Origin: Nitrospira sp. UBA6493
GTDB taxonomy: Bacteria > Nitrospirota > Nitrospiria > Nitrospirales > Nitrospiraceae
Direction: 5' to 3'
Assembly: GCA_002435325.1 (NCBI GenBank)
Contig: DJMJ01000024.1
Coordinates: 5,170-69,169 of the forward strand
DNA: 64,000 bases
Each line of letters opens with the position of its first letter. Position 1 is the first letter of the stretch. A program made the position numbers and the translations under genes. Below are positions 16,399 through 24,883 of the stretch, in pieces. Below the pieces are notes generated by a model that had not been told where the DNA came from, did not search any database, and was given only the letters and a program-made list of their open reading frames with translations.

Positions 16399-18612
16399 AT
16401 GCAAACATCCACTATTCTCGCTCACGATGATATCGAACGCCTCGTGTCCGGCACCCACTGGAATCCACGCGCGATTCTTGGGCCACATCCCACAGCAGAC
16501 GGGATGGCCATCCGGATCTGGAACCCCTTTGCCGAAACCGTTGAAGTCGTGGTGGAGCAGCGTCCGGCGCTCGCCATCCCCGCCCAACGCATTCATGAAG
16601 CCGGGCTCTACGAAGCCGTCGCCCCTCAAGGACAGGAACCTCTCCGCTACAAGGTCAGAAGCAGCGGACCTGACGGACTGGTGACCGAGCACTACGATCC
16701 GTACGCCGTGCCCCCGCTGCTCACCGATTTCGAACTGCACCTTTTTGCTGAAGGCACCTTCCATCGCGCCTACGACAAACTTGGTGCCCACGTCAGGACG
16801 GTCGAGGGCTTGACCGGCGTCCACTTCGTCGTGTGGGCCCCGAACGCGGCTCGCGTCAGCGTGGTAGGCGATTTCAATCGATGGGATGGACGCTGTCACC
16901 CGATGACCAATCGAGGCGCAACGGGTTTATGGGAACTCTTTCTCCCCGAGCTGCCTGAGCACACGCTTTATAAATATGAAATCAGGACGAGGAATCAGGA
17001 GGCGCTCCTCGTCAAGGCCGATCCCTATGCGCGCGCCGGCGAACTGCGCCCTCGCACGGCCTCCGTGGTGCGCGACCTCTCCGGCTACAGATGGCACGAC
17101 CACGCCTGGATGGATGCCCGAGCCACGCGAGATCCCTTGGCCAGCCCCCTTAGCATCTATGAAGTCCATCTCGGTTCCTGGATGCGGGTGCCGGAAGAAG
17201 GCAATCGCTGGCTCACCTATGCCGAGCTCGCCGACAAACTGATTCCCTATGTAAAGAGCCTAGGATTCTCGCACCTTGAATTGCTTCCCGTAACAGAGCA
17301 TCCCTTTGATGGATCCTGGGGCTATCAGACGACCGGCTACTTCGCGGCGACCAGCCGGTATGGCGCCCCGGAAGATTTCATGACCTTTGTCGATGCCGCG
17401 CATCAGGCCGGCATCGGAGTCATCATGGATTGGGCTCCCGCGCATTTCCCCGACGATCCACACGGCCTCGCCCAATTCGACGGCACGCATTTGTATGACC
17501 ATGCCGATCCCCGTCTCGGATATCACCCGGATTGGCACAGCCGCATTTTCAATTACGATCGTCCGGAGGTCCGCAATTTTCTGCTGAACAGCGCGCTCTT
17601 CTGGCTGGACAAGTACCACATCGACGGATTACGCGTGGATGCCGTTGCCTCCATGCTCTATCTCGACTATGGACGGAAATCCGGCGAGTGGATTCCGAAT
17701 GCGTTCGGCGGGCATGAGAACCTGGGCGCCGTGACCCTGCTCAAAGAACTGAACATCCTGGTGCACCGCGACTTTCCCGGCGCAATCACCATTGCGGAAG
17801 AATCCACCTCCTGGCCAGGTGTCTCCCGCCCGACCTATACCGGCGGCCTCGGCTTTACCTTCAAGTGGAATATGGGGTGGATGCACGACTCACTGGATTA
17901 TTTCCAGCACGACCCTGTCCATCGGCGGTTTCATCACAATCAGCTGACGTTTGGACTGCTCTACGCCTTCACGGAAAACTTCGTCCTCGTCCTGTCCCAT
18001 GACGAAGTCGTCCACGGAAAAGGCACCCTGCTGAGCAAGATGCCCGGCGATCGCTGGCAACAATTTGCCAATCTCCGGACGCTCTATGGCTATCTCTACG
18101 GACATCCGGGGAAAAAGATGCTGTTCATGGGCGGAGAATTCGGCCAATGGCGGGAATGGAACCACGATGCCAGCCTGGACTGGCATCTCTGCGACGATCT
18201 CTCACATCGCGGCTTGCAGCGGTACGTACAGGATCTGAATTGGCTCTATCAGCAGGAACCGGCCCTGTACGAAGCGGATACTGATTGGGCAGGGTTTCAG
18301 TGGATCGACTTCAACGATGCGGACAACTCAGTGATCGCCTTCTTGCGCAAGCGGCGAAATTCGGCTGAACACCTCGTCTGCGTGGGAAATTTCACACCGA
18401 TCCCCCGCGAGCACTACCGTATCGGGGTCCCCGCGGGAGGATGGTATCGTGAACTGCTGAATAGCGACGCGGACGTCTATGGGGGAAGCAATCTCGGCAA
18501 TCACGGCGGCATGCAAGCCACGGCCACTCCCTGCCACGGGTTCCCCTATTCACTTAGCCTGACGCTGCCCCCCCTCTCGATGCTCTTCTTCAAACCATCC
18601 GTTTCATCCTAG
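16399..18612 (+). CDS. glgB: 1,4-alpha-glucan branching enzyme
   Basis: GH13 enzyme that introduces alpha-1,6 branches into glycogen. At 737 residues it is full length. It has an N-terminal CBM48-type repeat, then LTGVHFVVWAPNAARVSVVG, the catalytic barrel and a C-terminal beta domain. The catalytic nucleophile Asp is in IDGLRVDAVASMLY, the acid/base Glu in AEESTSWPG, and the third Asp in LSHDEVVHGK. It works with GlgC upstream at 10450; no glycogen synthase is in the window. It is convergent with the FKBP gene, with only seven bases between stops. Confidence 0.97.
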   Translation: MQTSTILAHDDIERLVSGTHWNPRAILGPHPTADGMAIRIWNPFAETVEVVVEQRPALAIPAQRIHEAGLYEAVAPQGQEPLRYKVRSSGPDGLVTEHYDPYAVPPLLTDFELHLFAEGTFHRAYDKLGAHVRTVEGLTGVHFVVWAPNAARVSVVGDFNRWDGRCHPMTNRGATGLWELFLPELPEHTLYKYEIRTRNQEALLVKADPYARAGELRPRTASVVRDLSGYRWHDHAWMDARATRDPLASPLSIYEVHLGSWMRVPEEGNRWLTYAELADKLIPYVKSLGFSHLELLPVTEHPFDGSWGYQTTGYFAATSRYGAPEDFMTFVDAAHQAGIGVIMDWAPAHFPDDPHGLAQFDGTHLYDHADPRLGYHPDWHSRIFNYDRPEVRNFLLNSALFWLDKYHIDGLRVDAVASMLYLDYGRKSGEWIPNAFGGHENLGAVTLLKELNILVHRDFPGAITIAEESTSWPGVSRPTYTGGLGFTFKWNMGWMHDSLDYFQHDPVHRRFHHNQLTFGLLYAFTENFVLVLSHDEVVHGKGTLLSKMPGDRWQQFANLRTLYGYLYGHPGKKMLFMGGEFGQWREWNHDASLDWHLCDDLSHRGLQRYVQDLNWLYQQEPALYEADTDWAGFQWIDFNDADNSVIAFLRKRRNSAEHLVCVGNFTPIPREHYRIGVPAGGWYRELLNSDADVYGGSNLGNHGGMQATATPCHGFPYSLSLTLPPLSMLFFKPSVSS

Positions 18613-18619
18613 CCGGAAT

Positions 18620-19168
18620 CTATTTCGACGACGGCGCCGCCTTGACATCGAGCACCTTCACATCGAAGTACAGCGTCTTCCCGGCCAGGGGGTGATTGAA
18701 GTCGAGCACCACCGTGTCGGCCTTGACTTCCGTGACGCGCAAAAACATCGACTGTCCATCGGGGCTCTTGGCTTCCAGCTCAGCGCCCACCTTCCAGGCT
18801 TTTTCGGGAACCTGACTTTTCTTCACTTCCTGAATCGCCTTGGGATCGATTTCTCCATATCCATCAACCGGCTTCACCGTCACGTGTTTCTTCTCACCGA
18901 CGGCCAACCCTTCAATCGCCTTTTCCAGGCCTGGCACAATTTCCTGCGCACCATGCGTATACGTCATCGGCTCGCGTCCCACGTTGGACTCCAACACATT
19001 CTTGTCGTCCAGCTTCAAGGTGTATTCCAGCGACACCAGCTTCCCTTTCGACACCACCTGCGCCGACGCCCCCTTCTGAGTCTCGGCCTGGAGCGAAGCC
19101 CCAGTCAGGCTCATGCCGGTCAGCACCACGACAAACACCGTCATCCTCGAATACTGACGAAGCATCAT
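18620..19168 (-). CDS. Exported FKBP-type peptidyl-prolyl isomerase (SlyD-like)
   Basis: 182 residues. The N-terminal signal peptide (TVFVVVLTGMSLTGASLQA) sends it to the periplasm. The catalytic domain follows the SlyD plan: VSLEYTLKLDDKNVLESNVG, GAQEIVPGLEKAIEGLAVGE, an inserted flap (about residues 105-150), then DFNHPLAGKTLYFDVKVLDV. It lacks the His-rich metal tail of E. coli SlyD. The expected role is folding and Pro isomerisation of envelope proteins. The ribosome site GAGGAGGG precedes the start; two adjacent ATGs make the exact start ambiguous by one codon. Confidence 0.9.
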   Translation of the reverse strand: MMLRQYSRMTVFVVVLTGMSLTGASLQAETQKGASAQVVSKGKLVSLEYTLKLDDKNVLESNVGREPMTYTHGAQEIVPGLEKAIEGLAVGEKKHVTVKPVDGYGEIDPKAIQEVKKSQVPEKAWKVGAELEAKSPDGQSMFLRVTEVKADTVVLDFNHPLAGKTLYFDVKVLDVKAAPSSK

Positions 19169-19344
19169 AAAACCCTCCTCGGAAACAAGTGGAACAGGCT
19201 GGAGAAGTCGCTCGAAACAGAAGATGCGATGGCGATTGAGTCCAGGCTATCGTGAAATTGTGTCGGCCAAGTTAGCACAGACGACCGGCCTGAAACGAGC
19301 CCTCGGCGACAGCACGATATGGGAAACGGGCCGAGGCTTGATCG

Positions 19345-19911
19345 TTACCAGGATCGGAACGGACCGGAATCGAGATGCACAAACTTGGAGCGCGGATAGT
19401 AGCCAACCCCCCCAAAGCCGAGCTCCAGCGCCGCCTGGCGGATGACCTTGGGATGGATGCCGGGGATTTGAAGATCGATGGCTTGCCCTTGCATGTGCAG
19501 GCTGTTTCTGGCGGCACGCCGGCCCGTGCGCACCAGCTTCGCGTTATACTCGGGAGAGCGGTACCCAGAAATAACGTGGATCTCCCGATCGCCGCCCAGC
19601 TTTTTTTGCACGAGATTCACATGTTCCAAGACCTGCACATCGATCACAGACACTTCGCCGGTCGCATGGCAGCGGAAAATGTGGTTGACGTCGTCCAATG
19701 CCTCCAGATCATACTCTCCCGCCTCATTGCGGTAGGTCACGGTCAGCCGCTCATCCGTCCAGACATTGAGGAAGGTCAACTGCCCTTCGGGCAGCTGACT
19801 GGCTTGCACCCGAGCAGGGCTGAACGCCTGAACAGCCCCCACCATAAGACCGGCCACAGCCGTGCGCAAGAGAGCACGTCGGGTCCAGGACCAATCGGAT
19901 TCACGATTCAC
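19345..19911 (-). CDS. Tat-exported M15-family (YcbK/DUF882-like) peptidase
   Basis: I chose the GTG at 19911 (188 residues) because GGAGAG lies about nine bases upstream. It puts a twin-arginine signal (WTRRALLRTAVAGLMVGAVQ) at the N-terminus. The catalytic zinc site of the M15A/YcbK group is visible: SLHMQGQAIDLQI supplies His and Asp, and KFVHLDSG supplies the second His. The upstream landmark is VISGYRSPEYNAKL. Family members act on, or bind, peptidoglycan in the periplasm. It stands alone between the FKBP gene and the response regulator. Confidence 0.85.
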   Translation of the reverse strand: MNRESDWSWTRRALLRTAVAGLMVGAVQAFSPARVQASQLPEGQLTFLNVWTDERLTVTYRNEAGEYDLEALDDVNHIFRCHATGEVSVIDVQVLEHVNLVQKKLGGDREIHVISGYRSPEYNAKLVRTGRRAARNSLHMQGQAIDLQIPGIHPKVIRQAALELGFGGVGYYPRSKFVHLDSGPFRSW

Positions 19912-20160
19912 CGGAACAACTCTCCAGAAGAAGGTGCCTTGCAGATGACCGGCAGCAAACAATGGCGTTTGTACCAAAATGTGCCGCTCCGGTCAATCGG
20001 AATCTCCCACATCCTTTCGTCCAGTTCTCCAGAGCTATTCAGCCACAGGACAGGCAGCCTTCCGGTCTGCGCGAAAAGCTCTAATCAATTTCTTTCTAGA
20101 CAGCACCGGAAATGACACGTCATAATATATTTACTTACCTATGAAGGGCTGAGACTATCC

Positions 20161-20526
20161 ATGGCAACCATTCTAGTTATCGACGACGAAGAATCTATCC
20201 GCAGCCTGCTCCGCGACATTCTGACCAAAGCCGGATATCGCGTATTGGAAGCCTGCGACGGGCGAGAAGGACTCGCCACCTATCAAAAAGAACCCGTCGA
20301 TCTTGTGATCATGGATCTGCTCATGCCAAATACAGACGGCCTTGAGGCCACCCTGCAACTCACACGGGAATATGTCGACGCCAAAGTGATCGCCATTACC
20401 GGCGCTCAAGGCGACCGCAATTTTCTCGACGTCGCCAATCTCTTTGGCGCTCGCCGGACTTTTCATAAGCCGTTCGACATCACACAATTGCTGCAAGCTG
20501 TACAAGAAGAACTCGCGGCGAAATAG
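20161..20526 (+). CDS. CheY-like single-domain response regulator
   Basis: A stand-alone receiver domain of 121 residues. The acidic pocket is D8-D9, the phosphorylation site is D52 (VIMDLLMP), the switch Thr is T80 (VIAITGA) and the conserved Lys is K103 (TFHKPF). No output domain follows. No histidine kinase is next to it, so its partner is unknown. The PilZ gene follows after about 100 bases. A short inverted repeat, ATGAC-AC-GTCAT (20112-20123), lies in the leader. Confidence 0.93.
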   Translation: MATILVIDDEESIRSLLRDILTKAGYRVLEACDGREGLATYQKEPVDLVIMDLLMPNTDGLEATLQLTREYVDAKVIAITGAQGDRNFLDVANLFGARRTFHKPFDITQLLQAVQEELAAK

Positions 20527-20531
20527 CCGGC

Positions 20532-20557
20532 GCGTGCCCCGTTCTCAACCGGCACGC
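20532..20557. other. Stem-loop after response regulator gene
   Basis: GCGTGCC (20532-20538) pairs with GGCACGC (20551-20557) around a 12-base loop. No T run follows, so it is a weak candidate for a terminator. Confidence 0.3.
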
Positions 20558-20628
20558 ACGAATACGTTCTCACCGCGCACCGATGCCGAATCCTGATTGT
20601 CAGTCACCTGGCCGAGAGGGACAGGACT

Positions 20629-20973
20629 ATGGGATACGAAAGAAAGGCGACCCGCTTTCCGGTCAAATTCGGCAGCACCTTTGCCGGAGAACATCTGGCC
20701 GGTCAAGGAACCATCACCAATCTCTCTTCCGGTGGATGCAGCATCGAATCGACCATCACGCTCACCGTCCGGAGCGCGGTAGGACTACATCTCCATCTTC
20801 CTGATTCCCGCTCCCCCATCCAAATTGAACGTGCGATTGTCCGATGGGCCTGCGGCAATCTCTTCGGCTTGGAATTCGAGCGCATGACACAAACCGAAAC
20901 CAATCGGTTGCAGCACCTGATCCACAACTTAGAACACGGAATCGCCACCACCTTGGGCCACCCTGACACCTAA
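20629..20973 (+). CDS. PilZ-domain protein
   Basis: 114 residues. The c-di-GMP-binding signature of PilZ domains is present: the RxxxR box in ERKATRFPVKF and the [D/N]xSxxG box in ITNLSSGGCSIES. Later text, RWACGNLFGLEFERM, is the usual beta-barrel end. It is a stand-alone PilZ receptor, probably acting through protein contact. A second PilZ gene in this window (57896-58187) is broken, so this may be the only working copy here. Confidence 0.88.
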   Translation: MGYERKATRFPVKFGSTFAGEHLAGQGTITNLSSGGCSIESTITLTVRSAVGLHLHLPDSRSPIQIERAIVRWACGNLFGLEFERMTQTETNRLQHLIHNLEHGIATTLGHPDT

Positions 20974-21064
20974 GGTTCATCCGAAAGAAGACCCGTTATT
21001 CACTCCATCCACCACATTCCTCGGACGCTCGGCACCGATTCTCGCCAGAGCGGATGGACGAAAC

Positions 21065-21580
21065 ATGATGGCCTCTCACAGCGCAATCAGTGAAAATGTC
21101 CCGATGAATCAACCCGGCATCTCCTCACCGCTGTCGGCATCTCCGACTCGTCTTCACCTGGCGCTCACCGCATGGATCATCGTCATTCTTATGGCGGGTC
21201 TGTTGCCGTTGCGAAACTTTGTCGGCCATCCACACTGGGAATATATTCAATGGACTATCCCGTCCAGCCACTGGCGCTCATTCCGGTTTTACTTCGATGT
21301 GGTGGCGAATGTGGGGCTGTTTTATCCGCTGGGGCTGCTGCTCGCGCGACGCGTACCGCTCGCTGTCAGAAGACGGGCACTCTTCATTATCGGAACGGGA
21401 TTGTTACTCTCGGCAGGGATCGAATGGTTTCAAGTCTATTGCCACAACCGCCATCCATCACCTTATGACATCATGAGCAACGTGACAGGCACCGCACTGG
21501 GCCTTTGGACAGCGACGAAGGTCTTCTCATGTCACATGCTGGAGCGCTTGCTGCCCTCACCGCACAACGTGACACAGTGA
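21065..21580 (+). CDS. VanZ-like membrane protein
   Basis: 171 residues with four predicted membrane helices (AWIIVILMAGLLPLRNF; FDVVANVGLFYPLGLLLA; LFIIGTGLLLSAGIEWFQVY; a final one around YDIMSNVTGTALGLWTATKV). The pattern E-WFQ-Y...P--Y-DI--N--G is the VanZ family signature. VanZ proteins are linked to teicoplanin tolerance in enterococci, but in Gram-negative bacteria the role is not established. The start could be one of several ATGs in the first 15 codons. Confidence 0.85.
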   Translation: MMASHSAISENVPMNQPGISSPLSASPTRLHLALTAWIIVILMAGLLPLRNFVGHPHWEYIQWTIPSSHWRSFRFYFDVVANVGLFYPLGLLLARRVPLAVRRRALFIIGTGLLLSAGIEWFQVYCHNRHPSPYDIMSNVTGTALGLWTATKVFSCHMLERLLPSPHNVTQ

Positions 21581-21618
21581 CTGCGCTCGATAAAATCACA
21601 GCCGGCATTTCATTCGGC

Positions 21619-22473
21619 CTATAAGCCGCTCGATAATTCCTTCCGCACCAGCGCCCGCATCATCACCGGATCGTTATAGGCCACCTCGCTCAAGGCATCC
21701 ATGAGATGCATTCCCTTTGAGGCGGCCAATTCCTTCGCCTTTGTCGAATTCTTGGCACTGAAACGCGCCACCGCCGGCTGGCCATTCACGATCTGGCAGG
21801 CCAAAATTTCACCGCTCACTTCCAGTGTCCCTCCCTGCTCGACCAGCGTCTTCGCCTGCGAGGGGCTGATACCATGCAACTCGGCAAACTCTTCCAAGCC
21901 GCCTGTTTCGACCATCCGACCGTCCGGCATGATGCAGAGCCGCTTGAAATGCGGCGACCAGTCCTTGCGGAAGTCGATGTACTTGATATCGCCGCCCTTC
22001 GCCACCGCCCGATCCAGGGTGCGATAGTCCAACCCCAGATTTTTCTTATCCAGCTTCTCCTTTAACTCATCCGGCAAGGCGCGATGAAACACTTCGTAGG
22101 CGGCCTGAGCCAAAGGAATCGCGCGGGCCCTGGCAAGCTGCTCCGCCTCGGCAAACTGCATCAAATCCAAGACAAACGTCCGCTTCGATTGTCCACCGGC
22201 AGCCTCCACCACGCACGCAAACATCCCCCGAGTGAGCAAACCGCCGATCTGCGGATAGACATAGGTGCCCCCCTCCGTCAGCAACTGCGTCATCGTCTCG
22301 AGAGGGACATCGTAACTTTCAGACAGAATCTTCGCATGTCCCGGTAGGTCTTCCGGATGCGTCATGGCGCAGACCGTCACATTCCCCGGTGCGTCGAACT
22401 CCGAGTAGTCCTCAATCACGTTGTAGAGCACCGGCGCCTTCGGCTTATCGAGTTTCTTCTTGATCTTAAACAT
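21619..22473 (-). CDS. Uncharacterised protein (284 residues)
   Basis: I do not recognise this family. The protein is soluble, with no signal peptide or membrane segment. It starts MFKIKKKLDKPKAPVLYNVI and alternates acidic and basic segments. A short region, EFAELHGISPSQAKTLVEQG, looks like a helix-turn-helix-like hairpin. The spacing to the double nitroreductase gene upstream on the same strand is 43 bases and contains part of a heptamer repeat array at its far end, so the two are probably cotranscribed. Function unknown. Confidence 0.7.
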   Translation of the reverse strand: MFKIKKKLDKPKAPVLYNVIEDYSEFDAPGNVTVCAMTHPEDLPGHAKILSESYDVPLETMTQLLTEGGTYVYPQIGGLLTRGMFACVVEAAGGQSKRTFVLDLMQFAEAEQLARARAIPLAQAAYEVFHRALPDELKEKLDKKNLGLDYRTLDRAVAKGGDIKYIDFRKDWSPHFKRLCIMPDGRMVETGGLEEFAELHGISPSQAKTLVEQGGTLEVSGEILACQIVNGQPAVARFSAKNSTKAKELAASKGMHLMDALSEVAYNDPVMMRALVRKELSSGL

Positions 22474-22504
22474 GTCTCTGTTCGTCCCTCGTTTCTCGTC
22501 CGAA

Positions 22505-22539
22505 ACGTTTCACCCTTCACGCCTCACGTTTCACGTGTC
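22505..22539. repeat. Heptamer tandem repeat, five units
   Basis: Five abutting 7-base units: ACGTTTC, ACCCTTC, ACGCCTC, ACGTTTC, ACGTGTC. The array overlaps the last codons of the SagB-type gene, including its stop, and encodes the C-terminal HVKREA. Confidence 0.75.
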
Positions 22540-24283
22540 CGTACGGAGGCAGCGTCATCAATCGTCGATCTTCCACAGGACCGCCGACCGTAAAGTGATA
22601 CAGCGATTGAAACAGCAGGCTCTTCAGCCCCACCATCTCATGAACCGGGTCGTCGAAGAAACAGCCGATCCCAGTCCCCCGCACCCCGGCGGCTTCCGCC
22701 TCCAGATACAACACTTGCCCCAGCAGTCCTGCCTCCCAGAAGAGCCGAGGATAAAACCATGCCCCTGCCTGACGCAAGCGCCCTTCGAACTCAGCGAGCA
22801 TACCCAAAGAAAAGGCGCTGTCGCCCGCAATCGCCTGATCGCAACTGACTTGAATGGCCGCGCGCCGGGCATCCCCCTCAAGCAGCCAATAGAGCGGCAG
22901 GTTTTCCGGACAGCCGTCGGGCTTGGTCCAAGTCAGCTCCTGACTCAATACTTCCCGAATCAGCGGCAACTTGGCCTGATCGCGCACCAGCACATACAGC
23001 CCCGGCGTGAGACCGTCCACACGATGCACGAAGATCATCAGATGAATCGCCGGATCATATGGCCACACATCCCACGGCATCGGCCGATCAAGCGGCATAC
23101 GTTCTGCATACGGCATGACGCGCTGCAAGATCCCATAGAACGTCGAAGCCGAAATCGACGTCCGCCCATCAAACGCCATCGCACTCCGCCGCTGGCGGAT
23201 GATCTGGCCGGCCAGGGGGCCGACATCAGACGTGAAGGGTGAGACGTGAGGCGTCTGTGGAGATGCAACGGAAAGAACAGTTCGCTCACAGGACAATTTC
23301 CACGATGCATCGGCGGCCTGATCGATCACATCCCAATGGACTCCGTGTTCGCGGCTCAACCGATTGGCTTTCCCATGCCATATTCCAGCGCTTAGTGCTT
23401 TAACATCTGCAGCATTAAGAAAGAGTGGGATCTCCGCATCCACATATTTCACGTCTAACGTTTCACGCTTCACGCTTTCATGAGGCCAGATCACCGCCAC
23501 ACAATCCGGATGCTCCGTCTCGACGTCAGTAAAATCATCGACGCGATTGGTGCCCAGCAGCAGCGCCACCGTGTTCTGCTCCACTCCGTCCAGCAACGCC
23601 ACCTTCCACCCCAGCGTCGCCGCGGCAAACCGGGCCGTCCCGATCGCATGGCCGACATCGTGATTGCAGTAGCGAAATGCCCGCTCCCCATACTTCCAGG
23701 CTTCACGCCAGTGGACAGACGTGAGCCCGAACAAAAAGGCGCCGGGAGGAAAGGGCGCCAGGAGGCGAGCGACCTGCTCCGCAGAAAACTCCGCGCGCAA
23801 CTCCACCCCATGCTCCTTCGGCGCATAGTGATAGAGCCCCGGCGTGAGATCGAGCCCTTCGATCTCCGGCAGCACGAGATAGCCTTCCGTCGGATGCAGA
23901 TTGCCGGACGATGGATTGTTCCGCAGCGCCCATTCCGACTCCCCCGCCTTCTTCCAGGCCGACAAGGCGAGGGCATATTCGAAGAACCGAGAAAGCGTGC
24001 GGATCGTGACAGGCTGAGGCGAAACGGCACCGGCCTGGTAGATCGCATCATATGCTGGCGACAGCGGTTCCTCATCCAGCCTCAATAGGGGGAGCGGTAT
24101 AAGCGGCGCGCCAGCAAACCGGCGAAAGGGATCGGGCTGATTCGCCCAATCGAGAAAACCAAGGGAACGGGCATACCGGTTGAAATGATGCTTGGTCTGA
24201 ATATGATAGCGGATGACCTGATCGACGGGATCAGCCGAGGCTGAATTTATCTCGGGAGTAGAGGATGGCTGTTCGGTATTCAT
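22517..24283 (-). CDS. SagB/ThcOx-type oxidoreductase with two nitroreductase domains
   Basis: 588 residues made of two flavin nitroreductase-like domains. The first (about 20-275) has the SagB mark RNNPSSGNLHPTEGYLVLP and a C-terminal part with NHDVGHAIGTARFAAATLGW. The second (about 355-580) begins IIRQRRSAMAFDG and has ending text RGTGIGCFFDDPVHEMVGL. SagB-type enzymes oxidise azolines in thiazole/oxazole-modified peptides, but no YcaO cyclodehydratase or precursor peptide is nearby, so that role is not supported here. Heptamer repeats lie inside the frame at 23229-23256 (the inter-domain linker) and 23444-23478, and another forms the C-terminus. Confidence 0.85.
   Translation of the reverse strand: MNTEQPSSTPEINSASADPVDQVIRYHIQTKHHFNRYARSLGFLDWANQPDPFRRFAGAPLIPLPLLRLDEEPLSPAYDAIYQAGAVSPQPVTIRTLSRFFEYALALSAWKKAGESEWALRNNPSSGNLHPTEGYLVLPEIEGLDLTPGLYHYAPKEHGVELRAEFSAEQVARLLAPFPPGAFLFGLTSVHWREAWKYGERAFRYCNHDVGHAIGTARFAAATLGWKVALLDGVEQNTVALLLGTNRVDDFTDVETEHPDCVAVIWPHESVKRETLDVKYVDAEIPLFLNAADVKALSAGIWHGKANRLSREHGVHWDVIDQAADASWKLSCERTVLSVASPQTPHVSPFTSDVGPLAGQIIRQRRSAMAFDGRTSISASTFYGILQRVMPYAERMPLDRPMPWDVWPYDPAIHLMIFVHRVDGLTPGLYVLVRDQAKLPLIREVLSQELTWTKPDGCPENLPLYWLLEGDARRAAIQVSCDQAIAGDSAFSLGMLAEFEGRLRQAGAWFYPRLFWEAGLLGQVLYLEAEAAGVRGTGIGCFFDDPVHEMVGLKSLLFQSLYHFTVGGPVEDRRLMTLPPYGHVKREA
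23229..23256. repeat. Heptamer tandem repeat inside SagB-type gene, four units
   Basis: GACGTGA, AGGGTGA, GACGTGA, GGCGTCT on the plus strand, i.e. the reverse orientation of the 22505 array. It encodes the linker between the two nitroreductase domains (PQTPHVSPFTSDV). Confidence 0.7.
23444..23478. repeat. Heptamer tandem repeat inside SagB-type gene, five units
   Basis: ATATTTC, ACGTCTA, ACGTTTC, ACGCTTC, ACGCTTT in the same orientation as the 22505 array. It encodes SVKRETLDVKYV at the end of the first nitroreductase domain. Confidence 0.7.
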
Positions 24284-24424
24284 GACGTGCGCTCGAGCAG
24301 TCTACAGAGCGGGAATATGGAAAGTAAACGAATCCCTCTTGCTTGAACACATTCCCCATACCATTGACCTCGTTTTCACTATCCAAGTAGTATCCTATCT
24401 CATACTTTTCTTGAGGATCCCCCC

Positions 24425-24847
24425 ATGCAATTCGACGCCGCATTAGCAGCGCAAGATACATTCCGACTGGCCGAAGCTGAACTGGGCTCCGACTGGGACG
24501 CCGCCGTTGAGCTGGAGGAGACGTTTTCTTCCAACGCCGGAGCGACCGCGCGGGAGGCCTATGAGGGGCTGCTTACACTGGCCACACGCCATCCCAACGC
24601 TCATGCCTTTCACGCCTTCTGCATCTACATCACCTGGCAACAGGTGACGGAAGAAACCATCGCCCGCCATTTCGAAACCGGTATGCGCCTATCTGAATCC
24701 TATCTCTCCTCGCTGGACGGCAAGGATCAGCAGCACGTCGCGTACATCACTGAACTCTACGAATCGTTCCGGGCAGGATTAGGGTTGTATGAAGAAGACG
24801 AGATCCAGGTTGAATTCAGGAAAGATACCCCAAAGGGTGGAGACTGA
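24425..24847 (+). CDS. Uncharacterised helical protein (140 residues)
   Basis: I do not recognise this family. It has a ribosome site (TTGAGGAT) and begins MQFDAALAAQDTFRLAEAEL. The protein is acidic and all-helical, with two helix pairs that resemble TPR units (REAYEGLLTLATRHPNAHAF; FETGMRLSESYLSSLDGKDQ). No signal peptide. It is followed after 36 bases, which hold a heptamer repeat, by a clear TPR gene, so a shared function is possible. Confidence 0.65.
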   Translation: MQFDAALAAQDTFRLAEAELGSDWDAAVELEETFSSNAGATAREAYEGLLTLATRHPNAHAFHAFCIYITWQQVTEETIARHFETGMRLSESYLSSLDGKDQQHVAYITELYESFRAGLGLYEEDEIQVEFRKDTPKGGD

Positions 24848-24874
24848 CTTTCACCTTCACCTTTCACGCCTCAT
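24847..24874. repeat. Heptamer repeat in intergenic gap
   Basis: ACTTTC, ACCTTC, ACCTTTC, ACGCCTC: units of 6-7 bases starting at the stop codon of the 140-residue gene. Same family as the 22505 array. Confidence 0.55.
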
Positions 24875-24883
24875 GGACCTCTG

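Noticed and set aside
20532..20557. Stem-loop after the response regulator as a terminator
   Set aside because: Seven-base stem with a 12-base loop and no T tract; kept only as a weak structural feature.
22505..22539. CRISPR-like direct repeat
   Set aside because: Units are 7 bases, abutting and without unique spacers, so not a CRISPR array.
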